Origin: Clostridia bacterium
GTDB taxonomy: Bacteria > Bacillota > Clostridia > Christensenellales > Aristaeellaceae
Length of the DNA stretch: 64,000 nt
NCBI GenBank assembly: GCA_017502305.1
Contig: JAFVVG010000060.1
Location: 1 to 64,000 of the forward strand
Direction of reading: 5' to 3'
Under the pieces are notes generated by a model. It saw nothing but the letters and a program-made list of their open reading frames with translations, was not told where the DNA came from and searched no databases. Of the stretch, positions 33,313 to 42,651 are shown one piece after another. A program made the translations under genes and the position numbers. Each line of letters starts with the position of its first letter. The first letter of the stretch is position 1.

Positions 33313-33341
33313 TTGACAAACGCCGGGAAATTTTCTATAAT
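33313..33341 (+). promoter_or_regulatory. Promoter of DUF177-rpmF
   Basis: TTGACA (33313-33318), a 17-nt spacer and TATAAT (33336-33341): a full-consensus vegetative promoter. Confidence 0.92.
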
Positions 33342-33370
33342 AAGCAATGGTCACATTTGAGGTGATGACG

Positions 33371-33877
33371 ATGAAGCTTAACGTTTCCGAAGCGTTGCGC
33401 AACCCGGGCCAGGAATACGCGTTCCATGACGAGCAGGCCATTGCTCCCGTGGACATTGGCGGCGAAACCGTTACGTTTGACACGGCGGTGCTGCAGGGCG
33501 CGTTCTTTACTGACGATGACGGCGGTGTAACGGTGGACGGAAAGCTCACCACTGTCGCTCATGCTCAATGCGCAAATTGTCTGGAGCCTGCAAAGGCCGA
33601 CATCGAGGCGTCCTTCCACGAAACCTTCGTGCGGGGCGGCGACCCGAACGACGATGAGATCTTCAGCTATGAAGGTTATCAGGTCGAGTTTGACAAGCTG
33701 GCCATGTCCTATGCGGTGATGGCCCTGCCCATCCGTTTCCTCTGCAAGGAGGACTGCGAGGGTCTGGGTGAAACCATCGCTGTGGATACTGATTATAACT
33801 CATGCCAGAAGGAACTGCCCGGTCAGCATCCTTTTGCGGCATTGCAGCAGTTGCTGACGAAGGATGAGGAGGTGTAA
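33371..33877 (+). CDS. YceD/DUF177 family protein
   Basis: A 168-aa protein. ATG 33371 follows GAGGTGAT. It has the 'CANCLEPAKADI' Cys pair in the middle and the acidic 'DEIFSYEG' segment, ending with the usual 'DPR…L' position replaced by 'HPFAALQQLL'. DUF177 proteins are almost always encoded directly before rpmF and affect 23S rRNA processing in bacteria and plastids. Here rpmF follows after 3 nt. Confidence 0.9.
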   Translation: MKLNVSEALRNPGQEYAFHDEQAIAPVDIGGETVTFDTAVLQGAFFTDDDGGVTVDGKLTTVAHAQCANCLEPAKADIEASFHETFVRGGDPNDDEIFSYEGYQVEFDKLAMSYAVMALPIRFLCKEDCEGLGETIAVDTDYNSCQKELPGQHPFAALQQLLTKDEEV

Positions 33878-33880
33878 ACA

Positions 33881-34072
33881 ATGGCTACTCCTAAGGGAAA
33901 GATCTCCAAGGCTCGCAAGCACAGCCGCCAGGCCAACTGGAAGCTGAGCCTGCCCGGCATCGTTGAATGCCCCCAGTGCCATCAGATGAAGCTGGCCCAC
34001 CGCGTGTGCAAGCATTGCGGTTACTACAAGGGAACTCAGGTCGTCGTGAAGGACGAGGCTCAGAACGCCTGA
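33881..34072 (+). CDS. rpmF: Ribosomal protein bL32, zinc form
   Basis: A 63-aa protein behind GAGGAGGTG. 'MATPKGKISKARKHSRQANW' is the bL32 N-terminus. Two Cys pairs, 'CPQC' and 'CKHC', show this is the zinc-binding C+ paralogue. Part of the large ribosomal subunit. Confidence 0.97.
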   Translation: MATPKGKISKARKHSRQANWKLSLPGIVECPQCHQMKLAHRVCKHCGYYKGTQVVVKDEAQNA

Positions 34073-34089
34073 TTCACCTGAATCCCACA

Positions 34090-34425
34090 TAAGTCTCGCA
34101 AACGGAAGAGGAGTACCTTGCGCGCGCAGCAAAGAGAGAGCGGTTCATCGGCTGAAAGGCCGCTCCGGACAGCGGTAGGGGAAGGTCGCTTCCACAGAGC
34201 ACCGGATGAACGTGTGCTTAGCATACCTTAGTTTGGTGCGGGCGCGCCCGTTACAGCGCGTGTGAGGTAAACGCATGTCGGTGCGCAGCCAAGCTCCAAT
34301 CGCCTGGGCCCGTTGTGGCTACCAGCGCGCATGGCGGATATGGCTGGAGGCACTGCCTCCGTTTGCGAAGCAAGGTGGTACCACGGAGCAGTTCCGTCCT
34401 TTCGGATGGAACTGCTTTTTGCGTA
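34090..34425 (+). promoter_or_regulatory. T-box leader controlling valS
   Basis: The 385-nt gap after rpmF holds a T-box riboswitch. Stem I material begins near 34100 ('GAAGAGGAGTA' and 'AGAGAGCGG'). The T-box sequence 'AAGCAAGGTGGTACCACGG' lies at about 34368-34386. The terminator 'AGCAGTTCCGTCC'-TTTC-'GGATGGAACTGCT' plus T tract lies at about 34387-34422. Uncharged tRNA-Val should favour the antiterminator. A GTC at about 34187 is a possible specifier codon, but I cannot fix the specifier loop by eye. Genes under control: the small membrane protein, valS and folC. Confidence 0.85.
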
Positions 34426-34457
34426 TCCAAAGCGATTTTGATTGTGAGGTGATCCGA

Positions 34458-34655
34458 TTGTCCTACATTGAAAAGGTGTTGTCCAGGCTGAATATTCCGG
34501 GGCTGATCCTGCTCATTGCAGGAAGTGTCGCGGTTGTTTCCTCTGAAAAGATCGCAGACAAGATTGGGTCGCAGAAGATGAACCTCATCGTCAAGGCGGC
34601 AGGCGGTGCTGCTGCACTGATCGGAGCATTGATCCTGCTGGACTTTATTGGATAA
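34458..34655 (+). CDS. Small two-helix membrane protein between T-box and valS
   Basis: A 65-aa protein starting with TTG at 34458, 4-5 nt after GAGGTGAT; longer frames run back through the T-box terminator. Two hydrophobic helices are predicted, 'IPGLILLIAGSVAVVSS' and 'AAGGAAALIGALILLDFI', joined by a short Lys-containing loop ('SEKIADKIGSQKMN'). No family recognised. It lies 13 nt before valS inside the T-box transcript, so its expression should follow valine tRNA charging. Confidence 0.65.
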   Translation: MSYIEKVLSRLNIPGLILLIAGSVAVVSSEKIADKIGSQKMNLIVKAAGGAAALIGALILLDFIG

Positions 34656-34668
34656 AGGAGAGAAAAGA

Positions 34669-37386
34669 ATGAGCGCTCAGGAAATGGAAACGAAGTTTAA
34701 TCCGCAAGCCATTGAAGGCGATATTTACAAGGAGTGGGAAGGCGCCGGCGCGTTTATCGCTCACCGGGAGGAGGGCAAGAAGCCCTTCACCATCGTGATG
34801 CCCCCGCCCAATATTACCGGTCAACTGCACATGGGCCATGCCATGGACTGCACCCTGCAGGACGCTGCCATCCGCTACCACCGCATGAAGGGTGATCCCA
34901 CCCTGTGGCTGCCCGGCACCGACCACGCTGCCATTGCCACGGAAGTGAAGATCGTGGAGGCCATGGCCAAGGAAGGTCTCACCAAGGACAGCCTGGGCCG
35001 CGAAGGCTTCCTGAAGCGCGCCTGGCAGTGGAAGGAAGAGTACGGCGGGCGCATTGTGCACCAGCAGCGCCGCATGGGCGTGAGCTGCGACTGGAGCCGC
35101 GAACGCTTCACCATGGACGAGGGCTGCTCCAAGGCCGTGCGTGAGACCTTCTGCCGGCTGTATGAGAAGGGCCTTATCTACCGTGGCAACCGCCTGGTGA
35201 ACTGGTGCCCGGACTGCCAGTCCGCCATTTCCGATGCGGAAGTGGAGCATAAGGAAATGGACGGCAACTTCTGGCACCTGCTGTATCCCGTGAAGGAAAC
35301 CGGCGAAATGCTGGAATTGGCCACCACCCGTCCTGAGACCATGCTGGGCGATACCGCCGTGGCCATCAACCCCAAGGATGAGCGCTATGCCCATCTTCAT
35401 GGCTGCCACGTGATTCTGCCCCTGATCAACAAGGAAATCCCCATCGTGTGCGACGAGCATGCCGATATGGAAAAGGGTACCGGCGTGGTGAAAATCACTC
35501 CTGCCCATGACCCCAACGACTACGAAGTGGGCCAGCGCCATGACCTGCCCATCGTGCGTGTGTTCACCTACGACGGCTACATGACCGGTGCCAAGGAAAA
35601 GGCCGAGAACGACGAACTGTTTGCTTCCAGCAAGGCCAGCAAGAACGAGCCCATCGTGTTGGACTGCGGCAAGTATGCCGGCATGACTACCGCCGACGCA
35701 CGCAAGGCCATTGTGGCTGACCTCACCGAGCTGGGCCTGCTCAAGTCCATCGAGCCCATCAAGCACGAGGTGGGCGTGTGCTACCGCCACTCTAAGACGG
35801 TGATCGAGCCCATGGTGTCCAAGCAGTGGTTCGTGGATATGAAGCCCCTGGCCAAGCCCGCCATCGAGGCTGTGACCTCCGGCCGGACCCAGTTTGTGCC
35901 CGAGCGCTTCTCCAAGCAGTACATGAACTGGATGACCAATATCCGCGACTGGTGCATCTCCCGCCAGCTGTGGTGGGGCCACCGCATCCCCGTGTGGTAT
36001 TGCGAGGACTGCGGCGAGATGATGGTGCTGCGTGAGGATCCCTGCTGCTGCTCCAAGTGCGGCAGTCACAATATCCACCAGGACGAGGATGTACTGGACA
36101 CCTGGTTCTCCTCCGCCCTGTGGCCCTTCTCCACGCTGGGCTGGCCGGAGCAGACCGAAGATTTGAAGTACTTCTATCCCACCGACGTGCTGGTGACCGG
36201 CTATGATATCATCACCTTCTGGGTGAGCCGCATGATCACCATGGGCCTTGAGGAAATGGACGTGACGCCCTTCAAGACCGTGCTGATCCACGGCCTGGTG
36301 CGTGACGAGCTGGGCCGCAAGATGTCCAAGTCCCTGGGCAACGGCGTGGATCCCCTGGAGGTCATTGAGGAGTACGGCGCCGACGCCCTGCGCTTCTCCC
36401 TGCTGATGGGCGTGAGCCCCGGCAATGACTGCCGCTATTCCAAGGACAAGGTGGAGTCCGCCCGTAACTTCGCCAACAAGATCTGGAACGCTTCCCGCTT
36501 TGTGCTGATGAACGTGGATACCCGCGAGGAGATTGACCTGAGCAAGATTGAGCTGGCGGACAAGTGGATCCTCAGCCGTTTCCAGGATGCGGTGAGGGAT
36601 ATCTCCATCCACAACGAGGAAGGCGACTTTGGCCTTTCCGCTACCCGCATCTACGATTTCGCCTGGAGCGAGTTCTGCGACTGGTACATCGAGCTGGCCA
36701 AGTCCCGCCTGCTGGGCGAGGACGGCGAGAGCAAAACCGCTGCTAAGGCCGTGCTGCTCTATGTGCTGGAAGGCGTGCTGAAGCTTTTGCACCCCTTCAT
36801 GCCCTTCCTGACCGAGCAGGTGTACAAGTATCTGCCCGGTGCCGAAGGCTTCCTGATGCTCAAAAACTGGCCCATTGCCAAGGAAGAATACGACTTCAAG
36901 GCTGACGAGACCAAGATGGAAGGCATCATGGAGGTGATCCGCACCATCCGCAACCTCCGTGCCGAGATGAACGTGGCTCCCAGCAAGCGTACCCGCCTGA
37001 TGCTGGTGGCCGGCGATGGCTGGGAAGAGACCCTCAAGGGCGCTGATATTTACTTCCGCCGCCTGGCCGGCGCTTCCGAGAGCGAAGTGATTGCCGACCG
37101 CAACAGCATCACCGGCAAGACGGTGTCTGCCGTGACGGCTACCGGCGAACTGTTCATTCCCCTGGGCGACCTGGTGGACTTTGAGAAGGAAATCGCCCGT
37201 CTGAACAAGGAGCTGGAGAACCTGCGCAAGGAAATCGCCCGGGCTGAAGGCAAGCTGAGCAACGAGGGCTTCATCAGCAAGGCGCCTGCCGCGCTGGTGC
37301 AGCAGGAGAAGGATAAACTTAACGCCAACCAGGTGAAGGTGGACGCGCTGGAGAAGCGCATCGCCGAACTGAAGGAATCTCTGTGA
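34669..37386 (+). CDS. valS: Valyl-tRNA synthetase
   Basis: A 905-aa class I synthetase; ATG 34669 follows AAAGGAGA. 'PPPNITGQLHMGHAM' carries the HIGH-type motif, 'GRKMSKSLGNG' the KMSKS loop; an editing domain (about residues 190-340), anticodon-binding domain and a C-terminal coiled coil ('ARLNKELENLRKEIARAEGK') are in order. It charges tRNA-Val and edits threonine. Controlled by the upstream T-box. The folC gene begins on the last base of its stop. Confidence 0.98.
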   Translation: MSAQEMETKFNPQAIEGDIYKEWEGAGAFIAHREEGKKPFTIVMPPPNITGQLHMGHAMDCTLQDAAIRYHRMKGDPTLWLPGTDHAAIATEVKIVEAMAKEGLTKDSLGREGFLKRAWQWKEEYGGRIVHQQRRMGVSCDWSRERFTMDEGCSKAVRETFCRLYEKGLIYRGNRLVNWCPDCQSAISDAEVEHKEMDGNFWHLLYPVKETGEMLELATTRPETMLGDTAVAINPKDERYAHLHGCHVILPLINKEIPIVCDEHADMEKGTGVVKITPAHDPNDYEVGQRHDLPIVRVFTYDGYMTGAKEKAENDELFASSKASKNEPIVLDCGKYAGMTTADARKAIVADLTELGLLKSIEPIKHEVGVCYRHSKTVIEPMVSKQWFVDMKPLAKPAIEAVTSGRTQFVPERFSKQYMNWMTNIRDWCISRQLWWGHRIPVWYCEDCGEMMVLREDPCCCSKCGSHNIHQDEDVLDTWFSSALWPFSTLGWPEQTEDLKYFYPTDVLVTGYDIITFWVSRMITMGLEEMDVTPFKTVLIHGLVRDELGRKMSKSLGNGVDPLEVIEEYGADALRFSLLMGVSPGNDCRYSKDKVESARNFANKIWNASRFVLMNVDTREEIDLSKIELADKWILSRFQDAVRDISIHNEEGDFGLSATRIYDFAWSEFCDWYIELAKSRLLGEDGESKTAAKAVLLYVLEGVLKLLHPFMPFLTEQVYKYLPGAEGFLMLKNWPIAKEEYDFKADETKMEGIMEVIRTIRNLRAEMNVAPSKRTRLMLVAGDGWEETLKGADIYFRRLAGASESEVIADRNSITGKTVSAVTATGELFIPLGDLVDFEKEIARLNKELENLRKEIARAEGKLSNEGFISKAPAALVQQEKDKLNANQVKVDALEKRIAELKESL

Positions 37387-38663
37387 TGAACGCTACGGAA
37401 ATTATTGAGGCCATCCATGGCTCCTATGCCAAGGGGAGCAAGCATGGCCTGCGGAACATGCATCTGCTCATGGAGCGGCTCTGCCCCGAATGCCGGGTGC
37501 CTGTGATTCACGTCGCAGGCACCAACGGCAAGGGCAGCACCTGCGCCATGCTGGAAAGCATTCTGCGTGCTGCCGGATACAGGACGGGGTTGTACACCTC
37601 GCCCTTTTTGCAGATGTACCAGGAGCGCATCCGGCTGGACGGTCTGCCCCTGGTGGATGAACTGATGGTGAAATACGGCGAGCCTCTGGTGGCTGCCGCC
37701 CGTGAACTGGAGAAGCAGGATGTGCAGGTCACGCCCTTTGAGATGGGCACGGCCCTGGCGCTTTCCGTTTTCGAAGGCGAAAAGGTTGATATCGCCATTA
37801 TTGAGGTGGGGCTGGGCGGCAAGCTGGATCCCACCAACATCGTGAAGCCCTGCCTGTGCGGCATTGGCGCCATTGGCATGGATCACATGAACTTTCTGGG
37901 GAATACTCTGGCGGAGATCGCGGGGGAGAAGGCGGGAATCATCAAGCAGGGCGTGCCGGTGGTGTGCCATGTGGCCAAGAATAACGTGGCCAATGTGTTT
38001 GCACAAAAGGCCGCTGAAATACAAGCACCCCTTCGGCAGATGCGCATGGAATACCTGACGGATGCACAGAGTGACGCCTATGGCTCCACGGCCTCCTACA
38101 GCCTGGAGGGTGAGTGGCGGGAGGTACGTATTCCGCTGCCCGGGGCCCATCAACTGACCAACGCCATGACCGTGCTGGCCATGGTGGAGGAGTTGCGCAA
38201 GCAGGGGTGGAACATCCCTGATGAGGCGGTGTATGGCGGCATGACTGCCACTCGCTGGCCGGCGCGGCTGGAGTGGTGCGGCAATGTACTCATCGATGGC
38301 GCGCACAACCCCCAGGGCATTGCTGCTTTGCGTGACTATGTGATGAGCTACCTGAAAGATGAAAAGCGTGTGCTGCTCACCGGTGTGCTGGAGGACAAGC
38401 TTCAGCCGGAGATGCTGGGCATGCTTGCGTCCCTTGGACAGAAGATTGTGACGGTGATGCCGGATAATCCCCGGGCCATGAGAGCGGAAGAACTTGCCCA
38501 GCGGCTGCATGCTGTGGGCGGCGACGCTGTGCCTGCGGCATCCCTGGAAGAGGGTCTTAACAAAGCCAGAGAATTGGCAGGGGAGACGGGTATGGTGATC
38601 GCGGCGGGCTCGCTGTATTTCGCGGGCGGGTTGCGCACGGTGCTGGGCTTGCCCTGGAGGTAA
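37386..38663 (+). CDS. folC: Folylpolyglutamate synthase/dihydrofolate synthase
   Basis: A 425-aa Mur-ligase-fold enzyme. 'VIHVAGTNGKGSTCAML' ATP loop near residue 40, 'TSPFL', 'EVGLGGKLDPTN' and 'DGAHNPQG' signatures are present. It adds glutamate to folates and, in many bacteria, to dihydropteroate. ATG overlaps the valS stop by one base, the common valS-folC order of Bacillota. Confidence 0.95.
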   Translation: MNATEIIEAIHGSYAKGSKHGLRNMHLLMERLCPECRVPVIHVAGTNGKGSTCAMLESILRAAGYRTGLYTSPFLQMYQERIRLDGLPLVDELMVKYGEPLVAAARELEKQDVQVTPFEMGTALALSVFEGEKVDIAIIEVGLGGKLDPTNIVKPCLCGIGAIGMDHMNFLGNTLAEIAGEKAGIIKQGVPVVCHVAKNNVANVFAQKAAEIQAPLRQMRMEYLTDAQSDAYGSTASYSLEGEWREVRIPLPGAHQLTNAMTVLAMVEELRKQGWNIPDEAVYGGMTATRWPARLEWCGNVLIDGAHNPQGIAALRDYVMSYLKDEKRVLLTGVLEDKLQPEMLGMLASLGQKIVTVMPDNPRAMRAEELAQRLHAVGGDAVPAASLEEGLNKARELAGETGMVIAAGSLYFAGGLRTVLGLPWR

Positions 38664-38664
38664 T

Positions 38665-39357
38665 ATGCAGACGTGGGATTACCTGCTGAAGCAGATGCTG
38701 TGGAAACAGCTGGACTTTGCGCAGGGAATGAGGATACTTGATTTCGGCAGCGGCGAAGGCGACACGGCGGCGCATCTTGCGCTTTGCAATGACGTGACGG
38801 CGGTGGAGCCCTGGGAAGAGATGCTTGCAAACCGCGTGGCAGGGGATTACACCCAGCTGCAGGGCGGCATCGAGCTTGTGAAAACTATGCCGGAGAAGTC
38901 TTTTGATATGGTTGTGTGCCATAATGTGCTGGAGTATGTGGACGACAAGGAAGCATACCTGCGGGAACTGGCCCGGGTGGTAAAGCCTGGGGGCTTGCTG
39001 TCATTGGTGAAGCACAACCGGCCTGGCCGGGTGATGCAGATGACCGTGCTGCTCAATGACTTTGCTATGGCCGGCAACCTGCTGGATGGCGGCAACGGCA
39101 CCACTTCGAAGTTCGGCGATATCCGCTATTACGGAGATGAGGACGCCCTGCGCTGGCTGCCCGGCTTTGCCTGCGAGAAGCTCTGGGGCGCCCGGACATT
39201 CTGGGATCTTCAGCAGAAGCAGGAATGCCACACGGACCCGGCGTGGCAAAAGAAAATGCTGGCCCTGGAAGAACGGGTATCTACCATACCGGAATACCGG
39301 AACATCGCGTTTTTTCATCATCTGCTGCTGAGAAAGAGTGAGAATGCACATGGATAA
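38665..39357 (+). CDS. Class I SAM-dependent methyltransferase
   Basis: A 230-aa Rossmann methyltransferase: 'ILDFGSGEGDTAAHLA' motif I near residue 24, 'AVEPWEEML' acidic post-I, 'FDMVVCHNVLEYV' motif and 'VVKPGGLLSLV' post-III. The overall arrangement resembles the CmoM/SmtA group that methylates modified tRNA uridines, but this assignment is loose. It begins 1 nt after folC. Confidence 0.83.
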   Translation: MQTWDYLLKQMLWKQLDFAQGMRILDFGSGEGDTAAHLALCNDVTAVEPWEEMLANRVAGDYTQLQGGIELVKTMPEKSFDMVVCHNVLEYVDDKEAYLRELARVVKPGGLLSLVKHNRPGRVMQMTVLLNDFAMAGNLLDGGNGTTSKFGDIRYYGDEDALRWLPGFACEKLWGARTFWDLQQKQECHTDPAWQKKMLALEERVSTIPEYRNIAFFHHLLLRKSENAHG

Positions 39358-39973
39358 AGCCACGAAGCTTGAACGGTACCGTGAGGCAAACAAACACGCG
39401 CTGAAGGGGCAGATTGTGTTTGCCGGTTCTTCGCTGATGGAGATGTTTCCGGTGGAGAAGCTGCTGAGGGAGAAGGGCGTTGACACCACGGTGTATAACC
39501 GGGGCATCGGCGGCTATGTGACCCGTGAGCTGCTGGAAAACCTGGACGTGTGTGTCACCGACCTGATGCCCAGGCGTGTTTTTATCAACATTGGCACCAA
39601 TGACCTGAGCAACGCGGCCATATCCCTGGAGGAGCTGATGGGGCGGTATGACGAGATCATCACGGCCATTGAGCAGCGTGTACCCGGCGTGGAAATCTAT
39701 ATGATGGCGTATTATCCCATCAACTATGACGCCGCCGAGGATTTCATGAAGCCCTGTCTGCTTGTGCGCACCAATGAGAAAATCAATAAAGCAAACCAGC
39801 TTGTAAAGCAGTTGGCAGAGCGGCACGGACAGCGCTACATCGACGTGAACCGCGCCCTGAAGGATGAACAGGGACGGTTGAAGGCGGAGTATACCATAGA
39901 AGGCATGCACATCAGGGAAGAGGGCTACCGGGCCATTATGGATGACCTGGTTCCCTATGTGATTGAGGCGTAA
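39344..39973 (+). CDS. SGNH/GDSL-family hydrolase
   Basis: A 209-aa SGNH hydrolase overlapping the methyltransferase end. Blocks: 'FAGSSLMEMFP' (nucleophile Ser), 'NRGIGGYVT' (Gly), 'INIGTNDLSN' (Asn), and 'EGMHIREEGY' (His; Asp replaced by Glu). No signal peptide, so a cytoplasmic esterase. ATG at 39350 is an alternative start. Substrate unknown. Confidence 0.87.
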   Translation: MHMDKATKLERYREANKHALKGQIVFAGSSLMEMFPVEKLLREKGVDTTVYNRGIGGYVTRELLENLDVCVTDLMPRRVFINIGTNDLSNAAISLEELMGRYDEIITAIEQRVPGVEIYMMAYYPINYDAAEDFMKPCLLVRTNEKINKANQLVKQLAERHGQRYIDVNRALKDEQGRLKAEYTIEGMHIREEGYRAIMDDLVPYVIEA

Positions 39974-39989
39974 CGGAAGGAGACTCACC

Positions 39990-40934
39990 ATGGAATTTAT
40001 CCACGAGCCGGTATTGCTGAACGAGGTGCTCCAATGGATGGACGTGCGGCAGAGCGGCGCATACTGCGACGGCACCCTGGGCGGCGGCGGTCACAGCGGC
40101 GCTATGCTGCGGGCCAGCGAAGGCACCGCCAGCCTGTACGGCATTGACCGTGACCTGATGGCTATCTCCGCCGCTACGGAGCGCCTTGGCCAGTTCCCGG
40201 GCTTTCGTGCGCTGCATGGCAATTTCCACGACGGCAAAGCACTGCTGCAGGCTGCCGGAGCGCCCCTGCTGGACGGTGTACTGCTGGACTTGGGTGTGTC
40301 TTCCCCACAGCTGGACAAGGGGGAGCGCGGCTTCTCCTACCATGAGGACGCGCCCCTTGACATGCGCATGGATACCACCCAGGGCATCACGGCGGCGGAT
40401 TTGCTCAATACTGCCAGCGAACAGGAGATTGCCCGGATCATCAAGGAATACGGTGAGGAGAAGTGGGCGGCGAGGATCGCGCACATCATCTGCGAACATC
40501 GCGCGAAGAAGCCTATGGAGACCACTTTTGATCTGGTTCACGCCGTTGACGCTGCCATCCCCACGGCTGTACGCCGCAAGGATGACGGACATCCCGCGCG
40601 GCGTACCTTCCAGGCCGTTCGCATTGCCGTGAATGACGAGCTGGATCCCCTTGATAAAGCGCTGTGCGACTTTGTGGACTGCCTGAAGCCCGGCGGCAGG
40701 CTGCTGGTGATTACCTTCCATTCCCTGGAGGATCGCCTGGTAAAGCGCTGCTTCCAGCGGCTTCAGAACCCCTGCACCTGCCCGCCCAGGGCGCCCATCT
40801 GCACCTGCGGCAAGAAACCTCTGGTGAAGGTGCTGGCCAAGGGCGCTGTGCCCCCCAGCGATGAGGAAGTAGCCCGCAACCCACGTGCCCGCAGCGCCAA
40901 ATTGCGTGTGTGCGAGAAGCTGGAGGTGGAGTGA
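39990..40934 (+). CDS. rsmH: 16S rRNA m4C1402 methyltransferase
   Basis: A 314-aa RsmH: 'HEPVLLNEVLQWM' start, 'DGTLGGGGHSGAML' SAM loop, 'LLDLGVSSPQLD', 'GFSYHEDAPLDMRMD' and 'RRTFQAVRIAVNDEL' signatures. It N4-methylates C1402 at the ribosomal P site. A Cys-rich insert 'CTCPPRAPICTCG' near residue 265 is common in Clostridia. Directly coupled to rsmI, whose product methylates the 2'-OH of the same nucleotide, an informative pairing. Confidence 0.96.
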   Translation: MEFIHEPVLLNEVLQWMDVRQSGAYCDGTLGGGGHSGAMLRASEGTASLYGIDRDLMAISAATERLGQFPGFRALHGNFHDGKALLQAAGAPLLDGVLLDLGVSSPQLDKGERGFSYHEDAPLDMRMDTTQGITAADLLNTASEQEIARIIKEYGEEKWAARIAHIICEHRAKKPMETTFDLVHAVDAAIPTAVRRKDDGHPARRTFQAVRIAVNDELDPLDKALCDFVDCLKPGGRLLVITFHSLEDRLVKRCFQRLQNPCTCPPRAPICTCGKKPLVKVLAKGAVPPSDEEVARNPRARSAKLRVCEKLEVE

Positions 40935-41797
40935 TGCCCAAGCTGTATGTGGTGGCGACCCCCATCGGCAATCTGCAGGATATGTCCCCCAGAGCCATTG
41001 ATACGCTGAAGAATGTGGGGCTCATCGCTGCCGAGGACACCCGGGTGACCATGAAGCTCTGCCAGGTGTTTGAAATTCACACGCCCCTGACCAGCTGCCA
41101 TCAGCACAACGAGGAGAGCAAGGGTGCGTGGCTGGCGGAGAAGATGCTGGATGAAAATATCGACGTGGCCGTGACCACCGACGCCGGTACCCCTTGTATA
41201 TCCGACCCGGGCTACGGCCTTGTGAAGGCAGCTGTGGAGCGGGGCATTGAGGTGATTCCCGTGCCCGGCTGCTGCGCGGCGGTGGCGGCGCTTTCTGTCA
41301 GCGGGTTCGATACCCGGGAGTTTGCCTTCTATGGCTTCCTGCCCCGGGAGAAAAAGGACCTGCGGGAGAAGCTCATCGACATGGCCCGCAAGTGCACCGT
41401 GGCGGTGGTGCATGAATCGCCCTACCGTGTGACGGAACTGGTGGAGAACATTACCGCTGTGCTGCCGGAAACCAGGATTTCCGCCTCCTGTGACCTGACA
41501 AAGCTCCACGAAAAGACCATTCGCGGTGCGGCGGGTGAAGTGCTTGCGGAGATGAAGGCCAACCCCAAAACGGAGAAGGGCGAATACTGCCTGGTGCTGG
41601 ATTTCCACGAGGTAAAGCTTCCGGAGGAAGAGAAGCCGGCAACTGACGTCTCGCTGGAGGCGCAGATGACTGACCTGCTGCTTTCCGGCATGGACTGGCG
41701 GGAGGCGCAGACAGCGCTGACTGACCGCGGCAACAAGAAAAATGCTGTGAAGGCCGCTGCTCTGCGGCTGAAGAAGCTGCTCACCGAGGAGGAATGA
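40934..41797 (+). CDS. rsmI: 16S rRNA 2'-O-C1402 methyltransferase
   Basis: A 287-aa tetrapyrrole-methylase-fold enzyme: 'LYVVATPIGNLQDMSPRA' start, 'AEDTR', 'TTDAGTPCISDPGYGLV' and 'PVPGCCAAVAALSVSG' signatures. It overlaps the rsmH stop by one base. Together with RsmH it makes m4Cm1402. Unlike many Bacillota the pair is not next to the mraZ/dcw cluster here. Confidence 0.96.
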   Translation: MPKLYVVATPIGNLQDMSPRAIDTLKNVGLIAAEDTRVTMKLCQVFEIHTPLTSCHQHNEESKGAWLAEKMLDENIDVAVTTDAGTPCISDPGYGLVKAAVERGIEVIPVPGCCAAVAALSVSGFDTREFAFYGFLPREKKDLREKLIDMARKCTVAVVHESPYRVTELVENITAVLPETRISASCDLTKLHEKTIRGAAGEVLAEMKANPKTEKGEYCLVLDFHEVKLPEEEKPATDVSLEAQMTDLLLSGMDWREAQTALTDRGNKKNAVKAAALRLKKLLTEEE

Positions 41798-41799
41798 CC

Positions 41800-42639
41800 A
41801 TGCGGGAGATCGACGCGGCGCTGATTACCCAAACCGTGGCAAGGCTTTGCATTGAGGCGAACCGTTTCCTTCCTGAGGACGTGGCCTGCGCGCTGCATCA
41901 GGCAGAACGGGAAGAACCCTTCCAGCCTGCGAAGGATTTGCTGGAATTGCTGGGCGGAAATGAGAAGATCGCCCGCGAAACACAAATGCCCATCTGCCAG
42001 GACACGGGGATGGCCATTGTATTTGCCGAGGTAGGCCAGGATGTGCACATCAATGGTGACTTTGAGGAAGCTGTTCATGCGGGTGTACATCGCGGTTATG
42101 TGGACGGCCTTTTGCGCAAAAGCGTTGTGGGGGATCCCCTGCGCCGGGTAAACACCGGCGACAATACCCCGGCCATCATCCACACAAGGCTTGTACCTGG
42201 TGATCAGATCAGACTCACGGTGGCGCCCAAAGGCTTTGGCAGCGAAAATATGAGCAGGCTGAAAATGCTCACTCCCGCCCAGGGCGTGGAGGGCGTGAAG
42301 GAATTCGTGCTTGAAACGGTGGAGCTTGCCGGGGCCAATCCCTGCCCGCCCATGGTGCTGGGCATCGGCATCGGCGGCGATTTTGAGCGTGTGGCGCAGA
42401 TGGCCAAGGAAGCGCTCATGTTGCCCCTCGGGGAGCACAACGCTGATCCGTATTATGCTGCGCTGGAAGAGGAACTGCTGGCCATGGTGAACGCCACCGG
42501 TATTGGCCCCCAGGGACTGGGCGGAAAAACCACCTGCCTGGGGCTGCGGATTGTTGCCGGAGCCACCCACATCGCCGGGCTGCCGGTGGCGGTGAATGTA
42601 AGCTGCCATGTGACCCGGCACAAGACCGCTGTGCTGTAA
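41800..42639 (+). CDS. Fumarate hydratase class I, alpha subunit
   Basis: A 279-aa subunit of the two-subunit iron-sulfur fumarase/tartrate dehydratase family. ATG 41800 is 7 nt from GAGGAGG. Three cluster cysteines are visible: 'MPICQDTG' near residue 64, 'GANPCPPMVLG' near 180, and 'GKTTCLG' near 243. It hydrates fumarate to malate with a 4Fe-4S cluster that oxygen destroys. The beta subunit follows after 12 nt. Confidence 0.92.
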   Translation: MREIDAALITQTVARLCIEANRFLPEDVACALHQAEREEPFQPAKDLLELLGGNEKIARETQMPICQDTGMAIVFAEVGQDVHINGDFEEAVHAGVHRGYVDGLLRKSVVGDPLRRVNTGDNTPAIIHTRLVPGDQIRLTVAPKGFGSENMSRLKMLTPAQGVEGVKEFVLETVELAGANPCPPMVLGIGIGGDFERVAQMAKEALMLPLGEHNADPYYAALEEELLAMVNATGIGPQGLGGKTTCLGLRIVAGATHIAGLPVAVNVSCHVTRHKTAVL

Positions 42640-42651
42640 GGAGGAGAGATG

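Noticed and set aside
31328..33319. A 663-codon minus-strand frame opposite pduL-ackA
   Set aside because: It spans two genuine genes and their gap, has repetitive His/Gly/Val composition and no ribosome site.
34275..34457. Longer form of the small membrane protein starting at 34275
   Set aside because: It would begin inside the T-box and cross the terminator; TTG 34458 follows GAGGTGAT.
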